Assembly (NCBI RefSeq): GCF_002080455.1
Contig: NZ_CP020555.1
Span: 2,976,001 to 3,040,000, forward strand
Reading direction: 5' to 3'
Source: Streptomyces sp. Sge12
Lineage (GTDB): Bacteria > Actinomycetota > Actinomycetes > Streptomycetales > Streptomycetaceae
DNA: 64,000 nucleotides
The notes beneath the pieces are model-generated. The model was given only the letters and a program-made list of their open reading frames with translations. It did no database searches and was not told where the DNA came from. Below are positions 26,627 to 34,823 of this stretch, in pieces. Position numbers and translations under genes: made by a program. The first letter of the stretch is position 1. Each line of letters begins with the position of its first letter.

Positions 26627-28282
26627 TTACTTCTTGAGCGAGATCTTCTCGAGGATCGGGTCCTCGTTGAAGTTGATGTCGTCCAGACCGTTGAACTTGT
26701 CGGTCGCCATCAGGCGGAACTGGGAACGGTTGAAGGTCGGGATGAGGGCCATGTCCTCCATGGCCATCTTCTCGGCCTGCTTGTACATCGCCGTACGCGC
26801 GGCCTCGTCCTTGGTGGCACGAGCCGTGTCGATCAGCTTGTCGAACTCCGGGTTGTTGTAACGGACGCGGTTGTCACCGGTCACGTTGCCCTCGGCGTCC
26901 TTCGACATCGAGGAGGAGTGCAGCAGCGGGAACAGGAAGTTCTCCGGGGTCGGGTAGTCCGCGCCCCACGCGAAGCGGTAGATGCCGGTCGCGCCGGAAC
27001 CCTGCTGCTCCTTGAGCATGCCGGGGAAGTCCTTGCCGTCGAGCTTGACCTTGACGCCCAGGACCTCTTCGAGCTGCTTCGCGATGGCCTGGACCCACTC
27101 TTCGTGGCCCGCACCGGTGTTGAAGCTGAACTTGATCTCGGTACCCGGCTTCAGGCCGCCCTTCTCGGCGTGCTCCTTGGCCTTGGCGACGTCCTGCTTG
27201 ACGCAGGAGACGCACAGGTCCTTCTGGTACGCCTTCGGGAACGCCGGCGGCACGATGGTCGTCGACGGGGTCTGGTAGCCCTGGAAGACACCCTTGGCGA
27301 TGGCCTGACGGTCGATCGCGTAGGAGATCGCCAGACGGGCGTCCTTGTTGTTGGTCGGACCGTTGTCACCGATCGGCAGAACGAAGTTCATGCCGTTGGT
27401 GTCCTTGGCGAACCACTTGTTCTGCGGCTTGTACTTCGCCTCGGCCGTCTTCAGCATCGGCGTCGGGATGTGCGCGTAGTCGAAGGTGCCGGCCTGGAAG
27501 CCGTCGTACTCGAGCTGCTGCGCGGTCTTGTCGTTGAGGAGCGTGACCTGGACCTTCTCGAGGGAGGCCTTCTGGAGACCGTACCCGTCGTTGCGGATCA
27601 GGTTGATCGCCTTGTTGTGCTCCCAGGTGCCGTCCATCTTGAACGGACCGTTACCGATGGGGGCCTCGCCGAACGCCTTGTCCTCTTCGCCGACCTTGGC
27701 GACCTTCGGGACCGGGCTGTAGGCAGCGTGCGCCGTCTTCAGGACGAACTCGCAGTCCGCCTTCGACAGGTCGACCTTGATGGTGGTCGGGTCCGGCGTG
27801 GTGACGCCGGAGAAGGTCTTGGCGGAGCCGTCCTGCAGCTCGGCGTAACCCTTGATGCCGGCGAAGTGGTACGCCACGTCGGACGCGGCGGCCTTGTGCG
27901 CGGCACGGGCCCAACCACGGGCGAACGCCTCGGCGTCGACGGCCTCGCCGTTGGAGAACTTGGTGTCGGGCTTGACCTTGAAGGTCCAGGAGGTGCAACC
28001 CTCGTCCGACGTCGCCGACTCGGCGAGCGCGGGCTCGGCCAGGCCGTCCGGCGTGTTGCCGTACAGGCCGGTGAACAGGGCGTTGGCCAGCAGGATGCCG
28101 GTGGACTCGTGGGCGCGCCCCGGGTCGATCGTGTCCGGCTCGGTGCTACCGAGCCTGAACACGCCACCGTTGGCAGCGCTGCCCTTGTCCTTGCTGTCAC
28201 CGTCACCGCCGCCACAGGCGGTAGCGGCCAGGGCGACGACAACCGCGCCCACGACCCACTTGGCGCTCTTGGCACCGCGCAT
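26627..28282 (-). CDS. Oligopeptide-binding lipoprotein (operon 2; BldKB-like position)
   Basis: This 551-residue family 5 solute-binding protein is a lipoprotein (signal LAATAC, acylated Cys23). Family blocks include FRLGSTEPDTIDPGRAHES, EAVDAEAFARGWARA and APIGNGPFKMDG. ATG 28282 follows a strong GAGGAGGAAACCC ribosome-binding site, so upstream in-frame codons are leader. The locus lies beside typA in a second peptide-importer operon, which resembles the position of bldK in S. coelicolor as I recall it, although there a permease gene precedes bldKB. BldK imports a peptide signal needed for aerial growth; orthology here is a hypothesis. Confidence 0.92.
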   Translation of the reverse strand: MRGAKSAKWVVGAVVVALAATACGGGDGDSKDKGSAANGGVFRLGSTEPDTIDPGRAHESTGILLANALFTGLYGNTPDGLAEPALAESATSDEGCTSWTFKVKPDTKFSNGEAVDAEAFARGWARAAHKAAASDVAYHFAGIKGYAELQDGSAKTFSGVTTPDPTTIKVDLSKADCEFVLKTAHAAYSPVPKVAKVGEEDKAFGEAPIGNGPFKMDGTWEHNKAINLIRNDGYGLQKASLEKVQVTLLNDKTAQQLEYDGFQAGTFDYAHIPTPMLKTAEAKYKPQNKWFAKDTNGMNFVLPIGDNGPTNNKDARLAISYAIDRQAIAKGVFQGYQTPSTTIVPPAFPKAYQKDLCVSCVKQDVAKAKEHAEKGGLKPGTEIKFSFNTGAGHEEWVQAIAKQLEEVLGVKVKLDGKDFPGMLKEQQGSGATGIYRFAWGADYPTPENFLFPLLHSSSMSKDAEGNVTGDNRVRYNNPEFDKLIDTARATKDEAARTAMYKQAEKMAMEDMALIPTFNRSQFRLMATDKFNGLDDINFNEDPILEKISLKK

Positions 28283-28321
28283 GGGTTTCCTCCTCATGAG
28301 TCCACTGATCGACTTGAGGGG

Positions 28322-28354
28322 CAAAAAAACCTCGCCGACACCCCTGACGGCGAG
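28322..28354 (-). terminator. U-tracted terminator in the 5' leader of oligopeptide operon 2 (candidate attenuator)
   Basis: On the minus strand CTCGCCG and CGGCGAG pair around a ten-base loop, and one G later comes a run of seven T. Only 40 bases separate the T-run from the ATG at 28282, too few for a separate promoter. Transcripts of the operon therefore have to pass it. Confidence 0.7.
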
Positions 28355-28463
28355 CATTTCTGTGCCCATAGTGTGCTCGTGAGTCGGCGCGATCCCCACA
28401 TCGCGTGACCCATTGACCCGAGCTCAATGGAGCCATCCTCAGGGACTGCCAGGCCGTAAACCA

Positions 28464-28473
28464 CACTTAAGTG
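28464..28473. promoter_or_regulatory. Perfect palindrome CACTTAAGTG upstream of oligopeptide operon 2
   Basis: A ten-base perfect palindrome in a locally AT-richer stretch, about 180 bases before the binding-protein start, with ACCAC/GTGGT arms just outside in shifted register. Possible operator; the binding factor is unknown. Confidence 0.35.
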
Positions 28474-28630
28474 GTCTCGTTTTCACAACATCGATCCGCG
28501 TCAGAAACCCGAAATCCGGACAAACGGATAGGAGACAGACACGTGCGAAACGGACGGTTAGCTCATCATCCGGAGTGTCACGGTCGGTATGCGGACACCT
28601 GAACGCAAAAATCCGCTTGACAGAAGCGAA

Positions 28631-28669
28631 CAGCCCCTCCCCTCACGGAGTCCGTGAAGGGAGGGGCTG
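28631..28669 (-). terminator. typA terminator hairpin
   Basis: Nineteen-base arms starting CAGCCCCTCCC pair with one mismatch around a single-base turn, downstream of the typA stop on the minus strand. Confidence 0.8.
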
Positions 28670-28754
28670 CTGCGTTACCAAGGCACTGCGGCCGACTGCG
28701 GCCACCGCGGCCGGCCGCCCGAGCAAACTCGGGCGAACGGCCGTACGGCTCCTG

Positions 28755-30661
28755 CTACTTGCCGGACTTGGCGCGCGACGCGGTGCGCGAGCGGTCCTTC
28801 TGGTCCAGGACGACCTTGCGGATGCGGACGGCCTCCGGGGTCACCTCGACGCACTCGTCGTCGCGGCAGAACTCGAGGGACTGCTCCAGGGAGAGCTTGC
28901 GCGGGGGCACCACGTTCTCCGTGTTGTCCGCGGAAGCCGCACGCATGTTGGTGAGCTTCTTCTCCTTGGTGATGTTCACGTCCATGTCGTCGGAGCGCGA
29001 GTTCTCGCCGACGATCATGCCCTCGTACACCTCGGTGCCGGGCTCGGTGAACAGGACGCCGCGCTCCTGGAGGTTGATCATCGCGAACGGCGTCACGGAG
29101 CCGGCGCGGTCGGCGACCAGGGAGCCGTTGTTACGGGTCACCAGCTGGCCGAACCACGGCTCGTGGCCCTCGTGGATCGAGTGGGCGATACCGGTACCGC
29201 GCGTGCCCGTGAGGAACTCGGTGCGGAAGCCGATCAGGCCGCGGGACGGGACGACGAACTCCATGCGGACCCAGCCGGAGCCGTGGTTCGACATGTTGTC
29301 CATGCGGCCCTTGCGGACGCCCATGAGCTGCGTGACGGCGCCCATGTGCTCCTCGGGCACGTCGATCGTCATGCGCTCGACCGGCTCGTGGACCTTGCCG
29401 TCGATCTCCTGCGTGACCACCTGCGGCTTGCCGATGGTCAGCTCGAAGCCCTCGCGGCGCATCTGCTCGACCAGGATGGCGAGCGCGAGCTCACCACGGC
29501 CCTGGACCTCCCAGGCGTCGGGACGCTCGGTCTCCAGGACGCGCAGGGAGACGTTACCGATCAGCTCGCGGTCCAGACGGTCCTTGACCTGGCGGGCGGT
29601 GACCTTGCGGTCCTTGACCGCGGACTTGGCGTCCGCGCCCTTGCCGCTGCCGCCGCGGCCGACCATCGGGGAGGTGTTCGTACCGATGGTCATGGAGATC
29701 GCCGGCTCGTCGACCGAGATCAGCGGGAGCGCGATCGGGTTCTCCGGGTCGGCCAGGGTCTCACCGATCATGATGTCGGGGATACCGGCGACCGCGCAGA
29801 TGTCACCCGGGCCCGCCACCTCGGCCGGCTTGCGGGTGAGCGCCTCGGTCATCATCAGCTCGGTGATGCGGACGTTCGACTGGGTGCCGTCACGCTTGAT
29901 CCAGGTGACGGTCTGGCCCTTGCGCAGCTCGCCCTGCTCGACGCGGAGCAGCGCGATACGGCCGAGGAAGTTGTCGGCGTCCAGGTTGGTGACGTGGGCC
30001 TGGAGGGGGGGCCTCCTCGTCGTACACCGGCGCGGGGGACGTGCTCCAGGATGGTGGAGAAGAACGGCTCCAGGCTGTCGCTGTCCGCGGGGACGGTGCC
30101 GTCCTCGGGCTTGGTCAGCGAGGCCACGCCGTCACGGCCGCAGGCGTAGACGATCGGGAATTCGATCTGGTCCTCGTCCGCGTCCAGGTCCAGGAAGAGG
30201 TCGTACGTCTCGTTGACGACGGCGTCGATCCGGGAGTCCGGGCGGTCGGTCTTGTTGATGCAGAGGATGACCGGCATCTTCGCCTGCAGGGCCTTGCGCA
30301 GGACGAAGCGGGTCTGGGGCAGCGGACCCTCCGAGGCGTCCACCAGCAGAACGACGGCGTCCACCATCGACAGACCGCGCTCGACCTCACCACCGAAGTC
30401 GGCGTGGCCGGGCGTGTCGATGATGTTGATCGTGATCGGGGCCCCGCCGTCCTTGGGGTGATACTTCACCGCCGTGTTCTTGGCGAGGATCGTGATGCCC
30501 TTCTCACGCTCCAGGTCGTTCGAGTCCATCATGCGGTCGTCGAGGTGCTGGTGGGCGGCGAAGGCACCGGCCTGCTTGAGCATGGCATCGACGATGGTCG
30601 TCTTGCCATGGTCGACGTGGGCGACGATGGCGACGTTACGGATGTCGTGGCGCGTGGGCAC
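28755..30661 (-). pseudogene. typA: TypA/BipA ribosome-associated GTPase, frame broken by two one-base insertions
   Basis: TypA/BipA is a translational GTPase of the EF-G class that acts on the ribosome and in ribosome assembly under stress. From ATG 30661 the G domain is intact (AHVDHGKTT at 14-22, [12 protein letters not shown]). After LEHVP the frame is lost. Removing one C from the CCCCC run at 30034-30038 and one from the CCCCCCC run at 30005-30011 restores [21 protein letters not shown] and joins the frame to its normal C-terminus ending at 28755. The repaired product is 634 residues, the family length. Two such indels 25 bases apart in homopolymers look like sequencing errors, but a real lesion cannot be excluded. 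Confidence 0.9.
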
Positions 30662-31007
30662 TTCGGCGCTTCTCCCGGGATCGTGGATGGCGTCGCGTAC
30701 GGCCTGGCACGCGCGCCTCGGCCGGGCGAAAACCTGCCACGGCCTTACCCCATCGTACGTCGCGTGGCGGGAACCGCCTGCCGGGGGGCTGTCAAGAGGC
30801 CGGACGAATGAGCGCCGCCGAGTGCTGCGTGGGGTGCCTCGGCGGCTGTTCTACCGGTATTCATGCGGGTCAACGGGCGTGGTCAATGGGTATGTCACGA
30901 CCTTGCCCGCCGGGGATCCGGCGGGCAAGGGACTTGAGTCACATCTGAGCTTGTGCTCCGTCGGTCAACCTGACAGGCACCGCTTTGTCACCACTTCTTC
31001 TCCCGCG
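30662..31007. other. Intergenic region, no gene seen
   Basis: These 346 bases between the typA start and the end of the orphan binding-protein gene contain the terminator at 30901-30930 and presumably the typA promoter. No ORF with a plausible start was found. Confidence 0.45.
30901..30930 (-). terminator. Perfect 13-bp hairpin terminator
   Basis: CCTTGCCCGCCGG and its exact complement pair around GGAT, downstream of the orphan binding-protein gene on the minus strand. Confidence 0.8.
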
Positions 31008-33323
31008 CTACTTCTTCTTGTCCTTCGCGGTGGGCGGCTTCTTCCAGCCGATGTCCTGGTAGCGGGGGGCGCCGAGGCCGAAGGCGCCCGCGTTGACCAG
31101 GCCGGGCTTGACCGCCACCAGCTCGGGCCGCTGGTAGAGGGGGATGGAGCCGGCGGCGGCCCAGATCCGCGCGTCCGCCTTGCGCATCAGCTCACGGGAC
31201 TTCTCCTCGTCCAGCTCGCCGACGGCCTGGTCGAAGAGCTGGTCGATGTGGTCGGTGCCGACCCGGGTGTAGTTCTGTTCGACGAGCAGGGAACCGTCCG
31301 CGGCCGGCTCCGGCTTGGCGAAGATGGGCCGGGCGTCGGTGGCCGGGTAGGCCGTCGCGGGCCACGAGTACAGGGCCAGGTCGTACTGGCCCGAGGCCAC
31401 GTGGTCCTTGAAGAAGCTGTCGTCGGCCACCTTGACCGTTTCTGTGTTCACGCCGATCTTCCGGAGCATCGTGGAGATCCGCTCGCCGACCGCGCGCAGC
31501 GACTCCGAACCGGGACCCGCCGGGAGGACGAAGCGCAGGCTGAGCGCCTTCCCGTCCTTGGCGAGCATGTTGCCGGAGGTCCGGACGGGCTGCTTGGCCG
31601 GGGCCGGAGCCGGGGAGGCCTTGTCGGGGTCGGCCGCGTCGTCGCGGGCCGGAGCTCCCTTGCCGTCGTCGAGCACCTCGGGCCGGGCCGCCGCGGCCCG
31701 GGCGGCCTGGGCGAGCAGGGACGCCTGCTGCTGGACCCCGAAGGGGGCCGGGGCGAGCACCGGGGACGGCCCGTCCTGGGCGGCGGCCGGGGCGGCGCCG
31801 GCCTTCGGGCGGGTCCCGGTCGCCGACCGCGGATCGCCGTTGCTCCCGTCGTCCTGGCCCACGATGTAGAGCCCGTCGTTGCCGGTCCCCGGGCCGGACG
31901 GGGTCTTCGAATCGTCCTGCGGCGCGCTCTCCGGGCCGGCCTTGGCACCCGCCGGCTCAGTGATCTTGCCGCCCTTGCGCCAGCCCGCGTCCGCGAGCAG
32001 GGCCTGGGCCGCCTGGGTGTCCTGGCCGCCGAGCGCGTCGCTGTTGTCGGCGTACGCCCGCTGCCCGGCCAGGGCCAGGTGGCTGCCGACCGGCTTCGCC
32101 GGCAGGCCGAGCGGCTTGAGCACGACCTCCGCCAGCGCCCGGCGGTCCAGGGCGCGGGCCACCGCCCGCCGCACCCGCTCGTCCGCCAGCGGGCCGGTGG
32201 AGCCGTTCATCGCGAGCTGCGTGTAGGCCGGCTCCAGGGACTTGCGCACGGCGAAGGCCCGCAGGGCCTTCTGCTCGTCGGCGTACCGCTCCACCGAGGC
32301 GAGGTGCTTCTGGCGGCTCTCCGTCTCCGCCGCGGCCTTGTCCTCGTCCGCCCCGAAGGCGACGGCCCAGGACAGCGTGGCCTGCGCCGGGGTCAGCGCG
32401 GCCCCCGGGCCGTGGGCCGGTGCGCCGCCCGCGCCCGGGCCCTTCTTGGCGGCGGCGTCCCGGTGGGCCAGTGCGATGCGGTCGGCCCCGGCGCGGTCGA
32501 TCTCCGCCAGGTCGAGCTTCCCGGCGGCCAGTGCCGCAGGGCGCTCGGCCCGCGGAACCGCGGTCAGGACCAGGGTGTCCAGCTTGGCCGCACGGCCCCA
32601 CCAGCGTGCGTTGCGGGTCAGGGCGGCGGTGCCGGTCTTCTTGTCGATCGCGCCGAGGGCGAAGGGACCGGCGGTGATCTTCAGCGTGCCGCGGGCGCCC
32701 TCGTTGAAGGCGTCGGGGGTTCCGGTGACCTGCTTGGGGTAGAGCGGGGTGAAGAGCGAGCGCCAGTCGGCGTACGGCTTGTTGAAGGTGACCCTGACCT
32801 CCAGGTCGGTCTTGCCCTTCTCGATCTTCTCGATCCGGTCGTAGCCGGCGTTGCGCGCCGTCCAGTACGCCGAGTCCTTGCCGTTCAGGGCCCGCCACTG
32901 CGCGACGAAGTCGGCGGCGCCGATCTCGCGGCCGTCGCTCCACACCGCCTGCTGGTTGAGCTTGTACAGGACGACCTGCTTCGGCTCCCGCTCGATGACC
33001 TCGGCCTTCTCCAGGTAGTCCGGATTGGCCACCGGCCGCCCCTTCGCGTCCAGCACGAACAGCTGCGGGAGCACCGCGCCCGCGATGCGGTTGGTGGTGG
33101 CGTCCGCATCGGCCTGGAAGGTGTTGAGGGTGTCGGGGAGCGTGTCCACCGCCCAGCGGAGCACACCCCCGTCCGCGACCTTGTCGCGGGTGGTCGTGGC
33201 GATGTCCTGCCCTGCGGCGGCCGGACCGCCCTCGTCATCACCCGCGCCGCAGCCCGTGAGCAGCGGCAGTGCGAGGACTCCCGAGGTCAGGAGCGCCAAT
33301 GACCTGCGCCTTCTCTGGGACAT
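31008..33323 (-). CDS. Orphan ABC-type peptide-binding lipoprotein with low-complexity insertion
   Basis: The 771-residue lipoprotein has lipobox LLTGC (Cys25) after an RRRR-containing signal peptide, and the family 5 solute-binding fold. Recognisable blocks are GGVLRWAVDTLPDTLNTFQ, QAVWSDGREIGAADFVAQW and TAGPFALGAIDKKTG. It is over 200 residues longer than usual. An Ala/Gly/Pro/Asp-rich stretch at about 455-580 is probably disordered and interrupts the fold. No permease or ATPase gene lies beside it, so it may share another importer, for example the oligopeptide systems to the left. ATG 33323 follows GGAGGTACC. Confidence 0.88.
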   Translation of the reverse strand: MSQRRRRSLALLTSGVLALPLLTGCGAGDDEGGPAAAGQDIATTTRDKVADGGVLRWAVDTLPDTLNTFQADADATTNRIAGAVLPQLFVLDAKGRPVANPDYLEKAEVIEREPKQVVLYKLNQQAVWSDGREIGAADFVAQWRALNGKDSAYWTARNAGYDRIEKIEKGKTDLEVRVTFNKPYADWRSLFTPLYPKQVTGTPDAFNEGARGTLKITAGPFALGAIDKKTGTAALTRNARWWGRAAKLDTLVLTAVPRAERPAALAAGKLDLAEIDRAGADRIALAHRDAAAKKGPGAGGAPAHGPGAALTPAQATLSWAVAFGADEDKAAAETESRQKHLASVERYADEQKALRAFAVRKSLEPAYTQLAMNGSTGPLADERVRRAVARALDRRALAEVVLKPLGLPAKPVGSHLALAGQRAYADNSDALGGQDTQAAQALLADAGWRKGGKITEPAGAKAGPESAPQDDSKTPSGPGTGNDGLYIVGQDDGSNGDPRSATGTRPKAGAAPAAAQDGPSPVLAPAPFGVQQQASLLAQAARAAAARPEVLDDGKGAPARDDAADPDKASPAPAPAKQPVRTSGNMLAKDGKALSLRFVLPAGPGSESLRAVGERISTMLRKIGVNTETVKVADDSFFKDHVASGQYDLALYSWPATAYPATDARPIFAKPEPAADGSLLVEQNYTRVGTDHIDQLFDQAVGELDEEKSRELMRKADARIWAAAGSIPLYQRPELVAVKPGLVNAGAFGLGAPRYQDIGWKKPPTAKDKKK

Positions 33324-33670
33324 GGGTGGTACCTCCGGGGCGGGGCGTGGGGGAAGCATGATCACGTTCGGCGGTATATGGAGCTGATCACACCGGTTGC
33401 CGGAACCCACTGAAATAGACGGTCCGCCGCACCCCTCGCACCCGCCTCTCGCCACGCCGCGAACCCCACCCGTGCGGACCAATCCCGGTTGCGCGGCAGC
33501 GGGCGTTCCCCCGGGAGAGGGATGAGAATGGGGGGCGGGGAGGGGCGCACGATTCACGCCTGCGCGCCCGCAATCGCTGCACGTCCCTTCACAACCGGGG
33601 ACAGGAAGCGCGACACTCGCAGGCGCACATGAGCGTTGCCACCGCACCCTGGCGGAAGTGAGGGCAAATC
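33324..33670. other. Divergent promoter region, no gene seen
   Basis: These 347 bases separate the minus-strand binding-protein gene from the plus-strand coiled-coil gene and must carry both promoters. Short ORFs inside have no supporting start signals. Confidence 0.4.
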
Positions 33671-33895
33671 ATGTCCCTGCAAGACGATCTGAGTGCCGTC
33701 CGGCGCAACCTGGACGAGCTGACGCGCAAGGTCGAGCGGCTGGAGCAGCAGGCCGCACGGCAGAAGCCGTCGACGACGGCGGCCGGTCCGGACCCGTCCC
33801 GCATGGTGACGGTCCCGGACACCCCGTACGACAGCTCCCTGTGGACGGACTCCGACGACGAGGGCCTGGGCGCCCGCGACCGCCGCGCCCCCTGA
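33671..33895 (+). CDS. Small coiled-coil protein upstream of the Sdh operon
   Basis: The 74-residue acidic protein begins MSLQDDLSAVRRNLDELTRKVERLEQQAARQ, a clear heptad coiled coil over about 35 residues. A flexible acidic tail (TPYDSSLWTDSDDEGLG) follows. GGAAGTGAGGG before the ATG is an acceptable ribosome-binding site. About 100 bases separate it from the Sdh membrane-subunit gene, so co-transcription is possible. Function unknown; composition and start signal make it a credible gene rather than a shadow. Confidence 0.65.
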   Translation: MSLQDDLSAVRRNLDELTRKVERLEQQAARQKPSTTAAGPDPSRMVTVPDTPYDSSLWTDSDDEGLGARDRRAP

Positions 33896-33997
33896 GCCCG
33901 CCCGTCCCGGACGCGCATCCACCCACGCCCCGACCGGCCCGGCCGTCCTCGGCCGGGCCGGCCGGTGCACCCCTCATCACTCCTCCCGGAGTCTTCT

Positions 33998-34822
33998 TTG
34001 GCCACAGGCACGGAACGACCCCAGCAGCGGCCCGGCGGCGTCCACGACGCCTCACGGGCCGCGATCGCGGCCCGGCACCTGCGGACCGACCGGTGGTGGC
34101 TGGCCCCCGCCGGCACCGCGGCCGGGCTGCTCGCCTTCATCGTCTACTCGACCTGGAGGGCCTTCGCGAACGCCGACTACTACGCGGCCCCGTACGTCTC
34201 CCCCTTCTACTCCCCGTGTCTGGCGGAGAACTGCGTCCCGATGAAGGGCGGACCCAACTGGGAGGTGTTCGGCAGCTGGTGGGGCCTCTCCCCCGCCCTG
34301 CTGATCCTGATCTTCCCGCTCGGCTTCCGGCTGACCTGCTACTACTACCGCAAGGCCTACTACCGGGGCTTCTGGGCCTCACCGCCCGCCTGCGCCGTCG
34401 CCGAACCGCACACGAGGTACACGGGTGAGACCCGCTTCCCGCTGATCCTCCAGAACGCGCACCGGTACTTCTTCTACGCGGCGATCCCGGTCGCGGGCAT
34501 CCTCACCTACGACACCGTGCTGACCTTCCGCGACGAGCAGTACGCCTGGGGCCACATGGGACTGGGCACCCTGCTGTTCCTGGTCAACATCACGCTGATC
34601 TGGGCCTACACCCTGTCCTGCCACTCCTGCCGCCACATCATGGGCGGCCGCCTCAAGCACTTCTCCAAGCACCCGGTGCGCTACCGGCTCTGGGGCTGGA
34701 TCGGCCGGCTCAACACCCGCCACATGCAGCTGGCGTGGGCCTCCCTGATCAGCGTGGCCCTGTGCGACTTCTACGTGTACCTGCTGGCGAGCGGCGCCTT
34801 CACCGATCCGAGGTTCTTCTGA
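33998..34822 (+). CDS. Succinate dehydrogenase cytochrome b-type membrane subunit (Sdh1-like)
   Basis: I start at TTG 33998 (MATGTERPQQ) because GGAG lies six bases before it; a GTG at 33965 is in frame but lacks such a site. The 274-residue protein has about five membrane segments. Histidines suitable as haem ligands stand in or near helices (QNAHRYFFYAAIP, WGHMGLGTLLF, SCHSCRHIMGG, NTRHMQLAW). Length and topology resemble the single membrane anchor of mycobacterial Sdh1 rather than the small SdhC/SdhD pair. It passes electrons from SdhB to menaquinone. The next gene follows within two bases. Confidence 0.82.
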   Translation: MATGTERPQQRPGGVHDASRAAIAARHLRTDRWWLAPAGTAAGLLAFIVYSTWRAFANADYYAAPYVSPFYSPCLAENCVPMKGGPNWEVFGSWWGLSPALLILIFPLGFRLTCYYYRKAYYRGFWASPPACAVAEPHTRYTGETRFPLILQNAHRYFFYAAIPVAGILTYDTVLTFRDEQYAWGHMGLGTLLFLVNITLIWAYTLSCHSCRHIMGGRLKHFSKHPVRYRLWGWIGRLNTRHMQLAWASLISVALCDFYVYLLASGAFTDPRFF

Positions 34823-34823
34823 C

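Larger units (their letters stand above)
28283..28754. other. Leader/promoter region of oligopeptide operon 2 and typA 3' flank, no gene
   Basis: These 472 bases hold, from high to low coordinates, the typA terminator (28631-28669), an AT-richer promoter zone of about 250 bases with the perfect palindrome CACTTAAGTG (28464-28473), and the U-tracted leader terminator (28322-28354). No convincing ORF was seen. Confidence 0.6.

Noticed and set aside
22409..28282. TTA (bldA-dependent) codons in the bldK-like operon
   Set aside because: The TAA triplets noticed on the plus strand in this stretch were out of frame or encoded Tyr when read on the coding strand; none inspected was a TTA codon, though not every codon was checked.
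29855..30040. Programmed ribosomal frameshift in typA
   Set aside because: Two separate +1 base changes would be needed and no stimulatory structure is evident; TypA is not known to use frameshifting.
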